Source: CAYJHC01 sp964370075 (lineage in GTDB: Bacteria > Bacillota > Clostridia > Peptostreptococcales > Anaerovoracaceae). From it: a stretch of DNA of 12,144 nt. The position numbers were made by a program, and so were the translations under genes. Under the pieces are notes generated by a model that searched no databases, was not told where the DNA came from, and saw only the letters and a list, made by a program, of their open reading frames with translations. The stretch spans positions 1 through 12,144 of the forward strand of contig CAYJHC010000062.1 in assembly GCA_964370075.1 (NCBI GenBank), in the 5' to 3' direction. Positions 6,459 through 12,144 of this stretch are shown here, piece by piece. Each line of letters opens with the position of its first letter. Positions within the stretch are counted from its first letter, which is position 1.

Positions 6459-7466
6459 TTATTTTGTGAAGCTTCTTGCTTCTACTGCCTTGTATATTAC
6501 TATTGCTGCAGCATTTGACGCATTTAGCGAGTTTATCTTACCTTTTATCGGTAGTGAAACTACAAAGTCACTATTGTCCTTTATTAGACGGCTTACACCT
6601 TTATCTTCTCCTCCAACAACTAGAGCTATTGGTCCCGATAGATTTGCGTTGCTCAAGTCAGTTCCATCCATATCTAAGGCACTAATCCATACTCCTTCTC
6701 CCTGAAGGTATTTCATCGCATCTACTAAATTAGAGACCTTTGCACACATAATATGGGCAGCAGCTCCCGCTGAAGTTTTAATAACCGTTTCATTTACAGT
6801 AGCCGATCTTCTATTTGGTATAATTACACCATGAGCTCCAGCACATTCTGCTGTACGCATAATTGCACCTAAATTATGTGGATCTTCTATCCCGTCTAAA
6901 ATAATTATAAAAGGGTCTTCCTCTCTTTTCTTTGCTAAAGCCAAAATATCTTCTATCTCGTTATATCTATAATCAGAAATTATTCCAAGTACTCCTTGAT
7001 GTTTAACAAAATCTGCTCCATGGCTTTGTAATACTCTCTGAATCTTTTCCTTAGGAGCAATGGTAACTTTAACACTCTGAGATCTAGCTTTCCCCATTAT
7101 TTTAGACGTAGAACCTGAACTCCCTTCTTGAACAAATATTTCTTCTATTGCAAAAGGCATTTTCTTTCCATTTACTTTTGCATCTTCAGCTGCAACTAAA
7201 ACTTCAAGAACTGAGTTTCGACCAAAAATAATATTGTTCAACTCTGGTTGAGCTTGTTCTCTTGGTGAATACCTATTTGAGCTTTTGCTTTCGCTTCTTG
7301 CCACACTTCTATTTTGGACACCTTCTGCCTTGTTCTCACTTCTACCAAAGCTTCTACTTGACCCTCTTGATTTTCCTTCTCCCTCTTTTTTAAATGAGCC
7401 ATTTCTCCCTTGAGGTCTTCCCCCTCTACTTTTGCCTTGATCCTTATTACTATCTCTCTTTGCCAC
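6459..7466 (-). CDS. rlmB: 23S rRNA 2'-O-ribose methyltransferase, RlmB/TrmH family (SpoU)
   Basis: This is a SpoU-class (SPOUT) methyltransferase expected to use S-adenosylmethionine to 2'-O-methylate a guanosine in 23S rRNA. I start at GTG 7466, one base after the folA stop and preceded by AAAGGA, giving 335 residues. The longer ATG-initiated frame from 7508 would overlap folA without need. Residues about 1-76 are a basic, low-complexity tail rich in Gly, Arg, Ser and Lys. About 77-165 is the RNA-binding domain (IIFGRNSVLEVL). The SpoU domain follows with its three motifs: DGIEDPHNLGAIMRTA (191-206), VVGGEDKGVS (283-292) and SLPIKGKINSLNASNAAAI (304-322). The last is part of the knotted cofactor site. 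It is the last gene of the housekeeping block. The family is certain; G2251 specificity is inferred from similarity and the cysS-mrnC context. Confidence 0.93.
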   Translation of the reverse strand: MAKRDSNKDQGKSRGGRPQGRNGSFKKEGEGKSRGSSRSFGRSENKAEGVQNRSVARSESKSSNRYSPREQAQPELNNIIFGRNSVLEVLVAAEDAKVNGKKMPFAIEEIFVQEGSSGSTSKIMGKARSQSVKVTIAPKEKIQRVLQSHGADFVKHQGVLGIISDYRYNEIEDILALAKKREEDPFIIILDGIEDPHNLGAIMRTAECAGAHGVIIPNRRSATVNETVIKTSAGAAAHIMCAKVSNLVDAMKYLQGEGVWISALDMDGTDLSNANLSGPIALVVGGEDKGVSRLIKDNSDFVVSLPIKGKINSLNASNAAAIVIYKAVEARSFTK

Positions 7467-7467
7467 G

Positions 7468-7971
7468 TTATTTCCTTTCATAAATAAAGAATTGATACTC
7501 AATACCATTCTCTATATTCTCTTCACTTTTCCAACTTACCTCGAATTCATCCACCTGGTCAAGGTTAGGGAAAAAAGTATCAGCACTATAATCACCATTA
7601 ATTTTAGTTACATATATTTTATTGCAAAGGGGCAAAAGCTCTTTGTATATTTCAGCCCCACCCGATACAAAAACACTGTCTTTATCCAATTCTTCCAACT
7701 TTTTATAAAGGTCTTCTTTTGATAGTACTACATGAAAATCTCTATTCTCAAAAGAAAGTTTTGAAATTTCAATATTTCTAGTTAATACTATATTCTTTCT
7801 CTTTGGCAGAGGTTTGCCTCCTGGCAAAGATTCTAAAGTTTTCCTTCCCATTATTATTGTTTTACCTAAGGTCTTTTCTTTATAGTAATTTAAATCTCCA
7901 GGAATATGACAAAGAAGGTCGCCCTCTTTTCCAATCCCCCAAGTATTATCTACTGCTACTATTGCATTCAT
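7468..7971 (-). CDS. folA: Dihydrofolate reductase
   Basis: This 167-residue enzyme reduces dihydrofolate to tetrahydrofolate with NADPH, regenerating the folate oxidised by the neighbouring thymidylate synthase. Visible motifs are the N-terminal AVDNTWGIG, the catalytic acid D26 in IPGDLNYYK, the NADPH-binding IIMGRKTLESL and VFVSGGAEIY, and the late DTFFPNL. The usual LPW before the catalytic Asp is LLC here (19-21), so the conserved active-site tryptophan (Trp22 in E. coli) is a cysteine. I have seen similar LL-x-x-IP variants in other Clostridia, so this is probably a subfamily trait, though it may affect antifolate binding. The ATG has no good ribosome binding site of its own and overlaps, as ATGA, the stop of a small upstream frame. 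rlmB begins one base after its stop. Confidence 0.94.
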   Translation of the reverse strand: MNAIVAVDNTWGIGKEGDLLCHIPGDLNYYKEKTLGKTIIMGRKTLESLPGGKPLPKRKNIVLTRNIEISKLSFENRDFHVVLSKEDLYKKLEELDKDSVFVSGGAEIYKELLPLCNKIYVTKINGDYSADTFFPNLDQVDEFEVSWKSEENIENGIEYQFFIYERK

Positions 7972-8006
7972 ATTCTATATTTATGATGTTTATAACCAAA
8001 CATCAT
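7968..8006 (-). CDS. Candidate 12-residue leader peptide coupled to folA
   Basis: A small frame, MMFGYKHHKYRI, starts at ATG 8006 with a good AAAGGA site about 3 nt upstream. It stops at TGA 7970-7968, which overlaps the folA ATG (7971-7969) as ATGA. This arrangement is typical of translational coupling, and folA itself lacks a clear ribosome binding site. The peptide may be a coupling device rather than a functional product. Its first codons lie in the hairpin at 7983-8006. Chance cannot be excluded for so short a frame. Confidence 0.4.
   Translation of the reverse strand: MMFGYKHHKYRI
7983..8006 (-). promoter_or_regulatory. Hairpin upstream of folA
   Basis: ATGATGTTT (8006-7998) and AAACATCAT (7991-7983) are perfect 9-bp inverted repeats with a 6-nt loop. 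The hairpin traps the start codons of the leader frame just past its ribosome binding site and ends 11 nt before the folA ATG. No U run follows, so it is not a terminator. It could tune folA translation or act as a protein or RNase site. Confidence 0.45.
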
Positions 8007-8022
8007 CTTCCTTTCTAACTTA

Positions 8023-8175
8023 TTATGCTACAACATCTTCAAGGTAATCTTTAGTCACCACTAAGACGATAAATCTATTTCTAATTTTCAATGTAAGCAT
8101 CTCTTTTACTTAACCCTCCAAAATAAGAGAAATCCATCCGAAGCAAAAAGTTAAAACTAAGATCCCATCATTCAT
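8023..8175 (-). other. thyA-folA gap: small open frames, possibly one broken small gene
   Basis: The 241-bp gap between thyA and folA holds two minus-strand frames in the same register. The first, 21 codons from ATG 8175, is strongly hydrophobic (ILVLTFCFGWISLIL) and ends at TAA 8112-8110. The second, 25 codons from ATG 8100, has a hydrophobic core (FIVLVV), ends DYLEDVVA at a double TAA and has GGAGGG upstream, rather far away. Without the single TAA they would be one frame of about 50 codons. A 5-bp hairpin (8051-8055/8060-8064) lies inside. They may be small genes, a broken small membrane protein, or spacer; no family is recognised. Confidence 0.25.
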
Positions 8176-8212
8176 GCATATTAGCTTCTTTGTCTTGCCT
8201 CCAACTGTATTC

Positions 8213-9043
8213 CTATATAGCAATTGGAATATTAGTTATCTGAGGGTTCTTTTCATAGTCCTCTATCTTTATATCATCAATTGTAAAATCGTAGAAGTTT
8301 GTAATATTAGGATTCAGAGTGAATTTTGGTGCTGGAAACTGTGGTCTTTTAATCATGTCTTGAATAATTGGTAAATGCCTATCATATACATGGGCATCCG
8401 CAATTACGTGAACCAACTCTCCAGCCTTTAGCCCCGACACCTGGGCAAACATCATTAACAAAACTGAGTATTGAACTACATTCCAATTATTTGCAGCCAA
8501 AACATCTTGTGACCTTTGGTTTAATATCCCATTCAGCTTATCCCCTGTAACATTAAACGTCATACTATATGCACAAGGTTCAAGTCCCATTTCCATTAAA
8601 TCTTGAAAGTTAAAAATATTAGTCATTATCCGCCTAGAGTAAGGAGTGTTCTTTAACTGCCATAACACATTATCAACCTGATCCATTTCTCCATGAGGGA
8701 ACTTGTATTTCATCCCTAGTTGATAGCCATAAGCCTTTCCTATAGATCCGTCTTCATCTGCCCACTGATCCCAAATTTTGCTATTCAGCTGAGATATATT
8801 GTTAGATTTTTTTTGCCAAATCCAAAGTATTTCATCAACTGCAGACTTAATTGCCGTCGGCCTTAATGTAAGCGCTGGGAATTCTTCTTGTAAGTTATAT
8901 CTATTTACTACCCCAAAAGATTTTACAGTATGAGCTGGAGTACCATCTTCCCACTTAGCCCTGACCGACTGTCCTTCTGTAGAGTAACCATTTTCTAATA
9001 TATCTTCACACATATTTACAAATAATTTATCTGCCTTACTCAT
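8213..9043 (-). CDS. thyA: Thymidylate synthase (ThyA type)
   Basis: This 276-residue enzyme makes dTMP from dUMP using methylene-tetrahydrofolate as carbon donor and reductant. The catalytic cysteine is C157 in EPCAYS. Phosphate-binding SRR is at 136-138, NQRSQD at 175-180, WNVVQYS at 187-193 and the nucleotide-binding DAHVY at 216-220. The C-terminal PIAI corresponds to the usual PVAV. It departs from the E. coli pattern in having Ala after the catalytic Cys (PCA instead of PCH) and VLAANNWN in place of FLGLPFN. I recall the same variant in other clostridial ThyA proteins, so it is probably a subfamily feature rather than damage. The start has a strong AGGGGGGA site. The gene lies upstream of folA, its functional partner. 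Confidence 0.93.
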   Translation of the reverse strand: MSKADKLFVNMCEDILENGYSTEGQSVRAKWEDGTPAHTVKSFGVVNRYNLQEEFPALTLRPTAIKSAVDEILWIWQKKSNNISQLNSKIWDQWADEDGSIGKAYGYQLGMKYKFPHGEMDQVDNVLWQLKNTPYSRRIMTNIFNFQDLMEMGLEPCAYSMTFNVTGDKLNGILNQRSQDVLAANNWNVVQYSVLLMMFAQVSGLKAGELVHVIADAHVYDRHLPIIQDMIKRPQFPAPKFTLNPNITNFYDFTIDDIKIEDYEKNPQITNIPIAI

Positions 9044-9080
9044 TATTCCCCCCTGTTATACATTCTTAGCAACCTTATTT

Positions 9081-9335
9081 CTAAAACACAAAATATCTAA
9101 TTCCAATTCCTATTAGTCCCAAAACAATTATGATTACATAAACTTTTTCGTTGGTTGAAAAAGAACGCCCTTTCTTCTTACTACTATCACTAGACGAAGT
9201 TTCCGAAACATTATCCTCTTCCTTTTTTCGGATTGCCTCTTCATTTTCTTCTGTATACTGCTTATTTGTTTTGTAATAATCGGCTAACATGTCTCGGCCT
9301 TTATTTCTGACAACTTTCTTTTTTTTGCTTTCCAC
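9081..9335 (-). CDS. Small tail-anchored membrane protein of unknown function
   Basis: This 84-residue protein is not recognised. Residues 1-60 are highly charged and polar: a Lys-rich start (ESKKKKVVRNKGR), then a Glu/Lys stretch and a Ser-rich linker (SETSSSDSSKKK). One hydrophobic helix at about 65-83 ends the protein, so it should be anchored by its C-terminus with the charged part in the cytoplasm. The start is GTG at 9335; no ATG exists in frame upstream before the nearest stop, and the ribosome binding site is weak. The internal Met16 is a fallback start. It lies 37 bp before thyA and 134 bp after mrnC, so it is probably cotranscribed with them. The frame looks genuine from its composition, but it has no assigned role. 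Confidence 0.6.
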   Translation of the reverse strand: MESKKKKVVRNKGRDMLADYYKTNKQYTEENEEAIRKKEEDNVSETSSSDSSKKKGRSFSTNEKVYVIIIVLGLIGIGIRYFVF

Positions 9336-9469
9336 TTTATCACTACTTTCTGAAAATATTCACTAATTTTTTCAACACTTTCTAAGATTTATCTACAGTA
9401 ATTCATCTTTGAATTTCCTTTTGCTCTCCTCTATAAATCTTTGCTTTCTTGGTTAGCTTTGTTTGGATT

Positions 9470-9883
9470 CTAAATATTGTTCTCAACAAGCTGCTCTTCA
9501 ATAACCTGAATTCCCATTTGGGCCAACTGGCTCAACCTTTCTTCCTGCTCTGTCATATATAAAAATCCTATTAATGCCTCAAAGGCCGTAGCCAACTTAT
9601 AGCTAACTGGGTCAATGTTCTTTGGCTTTGAAAGAATTTTTCTATTCCTTGCCCTCTTCATCACTGTAGTTTCTTCTTCTGATAGGTGAGGAATTAATGC
9701 TTTCATTATTTTTGCTTGGCTCTCGCCTTTCACAAACTTAACAGCTTCTTTATGAATTGAATCAATATGTGGACACCCTTTAGAAACAACATGCTTTCGG
9801 ATTATTACTTCATAAATACCATCACCAATATATGCAAGAACCATGGGATTAATATTTTTCGCTTCTTTTCTCTCCATCTTCAC
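9470..9883 (-). CDS. mrnC: Mini-ribonuclease III
   Basis: This 137-residue protein is a stand-alone RNase III catalytic domain without the double-stranded RNA-binding domain, which is the Mini-III type. In Bacillus subtilis it matures 23S rRNA by trimming both ends of the precursor. The signature LAYIGDGIYEVIIR (16-29) holds the metal-binding D21, and TAFEALIGFLYMT (99-111) holds E102 of the second metal motif. RARNRKIL and the NIDPVSYK segment are also typical. The annotated start is GTG 9883, two bases after the cysS stop; an ATG at 9877, two codons on and preceded by GAGTGA, is an equally likely start. Its position directly after cysS is conserved in Firmicutes and supports the call. Confidence 0.93.
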   Translation of the reverse strand: MKMERKEAKNINPMVLAYIGDGIYEVIIRKHVVSKGCPHIDSIHKEAVKFVKGESQAKIMKALIPHLSEEETTVMKRARNRKILSKPKNIDPVSYKLATAFEALIGFLYMTEQEERLSQLAQMGIQVIEEQLVENNI

Positions 9884-9885
9884 TC

Positions 9886-11283
9886 TTATTCTTTAATAAT
9901 CTGAACTCCCTGTGGAGTGTCTTTTATAGTAATTCCTTTAGCCTTTAGGATATCTCTAATTTCATCAGCCCTAGCAAAGTTTTTATCCTTTCTAGCCTGT
10001 TGTCTTTCTTCAACTAGCTTCTCAATTTCACTATCCATATCATCCTCATCTTCATCAATTAAAAGTCCAAGAACATCTGCCAGTTCCATTAACTTTTCTA
10101 AAGATTTTTCAGAAAACTCTTTAGATGCCCCATCTTTAGTTGCAGTATTAATAGCTCCTACTAAGCCAAATATTGCCGTTATTGCATCTGCAGTATTAAG
10201 GTCATCATCCATAGCTTTTATAAATTGATCTTTATAAGCTGAGAATCCGTCTAGTACTGTTTTCTCCTCTTCCGTTAGACTTCCTTCTCCTGTGTTGATT
10301 AGATGAATTAAATGTAGTTTTGCATTTTCCATTCTAGCAAGGCTATTCTTTGCCTGACCCATCAAGTCTTCACTAAAGTTTATTGGGTTTCTATAGTGTC
10401 CAGAAAGCAAGAAGAACCTTATTATCTCTCCCTTGTATTTTTCTAAAATATCTCTAACAGTAAAGAAGTTTCCTTCTGACTTAGACATTTTTTGATTATC
10501 AACAGTGATATATCCATTATGCATCCAGTAGTTTGCAAAAGTACATCCATTGCAAGCCTCAGACTGAGCAATTTCATTTTCATGATGTGGAAAGGTAAGA
10601 TCCTGCCCCCCAGCGTGAATATCTATTGTATCGCCCAAATATTTTTTCGCCATTGCAGAACATTCAATATGCCAGCCTGGTCTTCCCATTCCCCACGGGC
10701 TTTCCCAAGCAACCTCATCATCTCTTTTTCTAGCCTTCCAAAGTGCAAAATCCAATGGGTCTTCCTTCTTCTCTTCAACCATTATTCTAGCACCTGACTC
10801 TAGGTCTTCTACGTTTTGCTTTGAAAGTTTTCCATAACCATCAAAGTTTCTTGCCTTGTAATACACATCTCCATCCACAGCATATGCTACTCCCTTTTCA
10901 ATAAGAGAGCTTACAAAATCAATTATTTCTTGGATATTTTCAGTTACCTTTGGGTGAACATCTGCCTTTCTTACATTAAGGGAAGCTGCATCCTTGTAAT
11001 ATTCTTCAATGAACTTTTCGCTAACTTCTATGGCTTCCATTCCATCTTCTCTCGCCTTATTAATAATCTTATCATCTACATCAGTAAAGTTTTGAACAAA
11101 TTTTACTTTGCTTCCTGTAAACTCTAAGTACCTTCTTAACGTATCAAAGACAACAAATGGTCTAGCGTTTCCTATGTGAAAATAATTATATACAGTTGGT
11201 CCGCATACATATATTTTGATCTCATTTGGGTCCATTGGAATAAATTCTTCTTTTTGTCTTGTTAAGGTATTATATACTTTCAT
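9886..11283 (-). CDS. cysS: Cysteinyl-tRNA synthetase
   Basis: This 465-residue class I synthetase charges tRNA-Cys with cysteine in the cytoplasm and has the usual length. The HIGNARP signature (36-42) and KMSKS loop (265-269) are intact. Zinc-binding residues C27, C208, H233 or H234 and E237 are visible in YVCGPT, GWHIECSAM and FPHHENEIA. The helical anticodon-binding region occupies the C-terminal third, with the DKNFARADEIRD segment near 433-444. An acidic run (EDEDDMDSE, about 411-419) sits before it. The start has an AAGGAG site. It follows cysE by 82 bp, so cysteine synthesis and its charging are linked. No T-box lies in the 82-bp gap; any T-box would be upstream of cysE, outside the window. 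Confidence 0.97.
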   Translation of the reverse strand: MKVYNTLTRQKEEFIPMDPNEIKIYVCGPTVYNYFHIGNARPFVVFDTLRRYLEFTGSKVKFVQNFTDVDDKIINKAREDGMEAIEVSEKFIEEYYKDAASLNVRKADVHPKVTENIQEIIDFVSSLIEKGVAYAVDGDVYYKARNFDGYGKLSKQNVEDLESGARIMVEEKKEDPLDFALWKARKRDDEVAWESPWGMGRPGWHIECSAMAKKYLGDTIDIHAGGQDLTFPHHENEIAQSEACNGCTFANYWMHNGYITVDNQKMSKSEGNFFTVRDILEKYKGEIIRFFLLSGHYRNPINFSEDLMGQAKNSLARMENAKLHLIHLINTGEGSLTEEEKTVLDGFSAYKDQFIKAMDDDLNTADAITAIFGLVGAINTATKDGASKEFSEKSLEKLMELADVLGLLIDEDEDDMDSEIEKLVEERQQARKDKNFARADEIRDILKAKGITIKDTPQGVQIIKE

Positions 11284-11333
11284 TTTTTCTCCTTACTTTT
11301 CTCAACTATTTATATTTCAATCTAACCTAGTTC

Positions 11334-11364
11334 AAGTTATTTACTTTTCTATTTCAAATAACTT
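11334..11364 (-). promoter_or_regulatory. Hairpin between cysE and cysS
   Basis: AAGTTATTT (11334-11342) and AAATAACTT (11356-11364) are perfect 9-bp inverted repeats with a 13-nt loop. They start 1 bp past the cysE stop. The stem is all A-U but for one pair and no U run follows, so termination is unlikely. It could protect the cysE 3' end or mark an RNase processing site between the two cistrons. Confidence 0.3.
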
Positions 11365-11365
11365 A

Positions 11366-12076
11366 TTAATATCTTCTTTTTGAAAGCTTAGGATTTTTTG
11401 CCCTTCTCATAGGACAACCTGTTAAATCCTTTTCAACATTAATTTTATTGCTTGCTTTTAATTCCATTTCAAGTAGCATAATTCTTTTCTTCAACTCTTC
11501 TATTTCTAAATGGATTGGGTCAGGTAAGTCTACTTGATTCATTTCTTCTGTTTTTGGATTATTTATATTTTTCACCACAGTTCCTGGGATTCCAACAACT
11601 GTAGCCCCATCTGGCACTTCTTTTAGCACTACAGAACCAGCACCTATCCGTACATCATTACCCACCTTAAAAGGGCCCAGGACTTTTGCCCCTGACGCAA
11701 TTATTACTCTATTACCGATGGTAGGATGCCTTTTCCCTACATCTTTTCCTGTTCCACCTAATGTGACCCCTTGGTAAATGGTAACATCATCACCTATTTC
11801 CGCAGTTTCCCCAATTACAACAGCCATACCATGGTCAATCATACACCTTTCACCAATAGTCGCTCCTGGGTGAATCTCAACGCCCGTAAACCACCTGACT
11901 AACTGAGAAACTATTCTAGCCAAAAGCTTTAATTTTATTTTATACAAAAGATGTGCAAGTCTATGCCATATTAAAGCCCAGACTCCAGGACAGCAAATCA
12001 AAACTTCCAACGCATTTCTTGCTGCTGGATCTTTTTCTAAAACTACTCTCACATATCCTCTTGCATACTTAAACAT
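11366..12076 (-). CDS. cysE: Serine O-acetyltransferase
   Basis: This 236-residue enzyme transfers acetyl from acetyl-CoA to L-serine, giving O-acetylserine, the committed precursor of cysteine. The N-terminal helical domain carries EKDPAARNALEVL (14-26) and the HRLAHLLY stretch (38-45). A left-handed beta-helix of hexapeptide repeats runs from about 65 to 168. D81-H82 (IDHGMAVVIGE) and H117 (GKRHPTIG) are the active-site positions. Residues about 175-236 form a C-terminal tail with a short predicted coiled coil (IEELKKRIMLLEMEL, 192-206) and a basic end. The length is near that of the Bacillus enzyme. The start has an AAGGA site. It is the first complete gene of the cysE-cysS-mrnC block; its promoter lies outside the window. 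Confidence 0.96.
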   Translation of the reverse strand: MFKYARGYVRVVLEKDPAARNALEVLICCPGVWALIWHRLAHLLYKIKLKLLARIVSQLVRWFTGVEIHPGATIGERCMIDHGMAVVIGETAEIGDDVTIYQGVTLGGTGKDVGKRHPTIGNRVIIASGAKVLGPFKVGNDVRIGAGSVVLKEVPDGATVVGIPGTVVKNINNPKTEEMNQVDLPDPIHLEIEELKKRIMLLEMELKASNKINVEKDLTGCPMRRAKNPKLSKRRY

Positions 12077-12090
12077 ATTTTTTCCTTAAC

Positions 12091-12129
12091 TTTCATTCTT
12101 AATGTCTTACTTTTCATTCTTAGCGTCTT
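12091..12129 (-). repeat. Two-copy 21-bp tandem repeat before cysE
   Basis: TTTCATTCTTAATGTCTT (12091-12108) recurs as TTTCATTCTTAGCGTCTT (12112-12129), 16 of 18 bases identical with a 21-bp period, and a fragment of a third copy may follow. It lies 14 bp upstream of the cysE start, next to its ribosome binding site. A 21-bp period keeps frame, so it may be the end of an upstream coding sequence. Otherwise it is a simple spacer repeat. Confidence 0.45.
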
Positions 12130-12144
12130 GTTTCTTAATCTAAT

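Noticed and set aside
8104..8157. An alternative 18-codon frame (MDFSYFGGLSKRDAYIEN) in the thyA-folA gap
   Set aside because: It overlaps the other small frames in a different register, has no ribosome binding site and is too short to support alone.
7972..8212. Tetrahydrofolate riboswitch before folA
   Set aside because: I looked for the conserved THF-I and THF-II cores on the minus strand and found neither; only two short hairpins are present. A covariance-model search would settle it.
9917..10228. Plus-strand frame opposite cysS
   Set aside because: Ser/Ile-rich shadow of the acidic cysS C-terminal region, with no start signal.
11284..11365. T-box leader before cysS
   Set aside because: The gap is only 82 bp and lacks both a T-box motif and an antiterminator/terminator pair.
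1..12144. CRISPR arrays, tRNA or rRNA genes, transposases and integrases
   Set aside because: No repeat-spacer pattern, no RNA gene signatures and no recombinase motifs were seen on either strand.

Overview
The window is AT-rich DNA from a low-GC, Gram-positive, probably anaerobic Firmicute of the class Clostridia. The evidence is the strong AAGGAGG-type ribosome binding sites, the cysE-cysS-mrnC-rlmB gene block typical of Firmicutes, the clostridial-style ThyA and DHFR, and a cytoplasmic iron-sulfur/flavoprotein redox module. I cannot name a genus. Every gene I accept lies on the minus strand, so transcription runs from the right end of the window to the left.

Right half (about 12144 to 6350) is housekeeping: cysE, cysS, mrnC, a small tail-anchored membrane protein, thyA, folA and rlmB, closed by a clear intrinsic terminator at 6355-6389. 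In Bacillus-like genomes mrnC is normally followed directly by rlmB. Here thyA, folA and the small membrane gene sit between them. The thyA-folA gap holds small reading frames and a hairpin. One frame ends in an ATGA overlap with the folA start, which suggests coupled translation.

Left half (about 6270 to 70) looks like an accessory redox cassette. A small HxlR-family regulator (5874-6185) has its own promoter and terminator. It is followed by a five-gene operon: MFS transporter, a second HxlR paralogue, an AprA-like FAD flavoprotein, an AprB-like ferredoxin fused to a ferredoxin-NAD(P)H reductase module, and a YczE-type membrane protein. The operon promoter (-10 TATAAT at 5705-5710) abuts a 39-bp dyad at 5733-5771 built from TACT/AGTA-type repeats, a good candidate HxlR-family operator.

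Inferred working model: the MFS protein moves an organic, probably anionic, compound. The AprA-like enzyme reduces or oxidises it in the cytoplasm. The fusion protein links the flavoprotein to NAD(P)H through two [4Fe-4S] clusters and its own FAD, replacing the membrane partner (Qmo) used by sulfate reducers. The HxlR pair senses the substrate or redox stress. No sat, qmo or dsr gene is present, so dissimilatory sulfate reduction is not supported and the substrate is unknown. This cassette is the best candidate for an undescribed system in the window.
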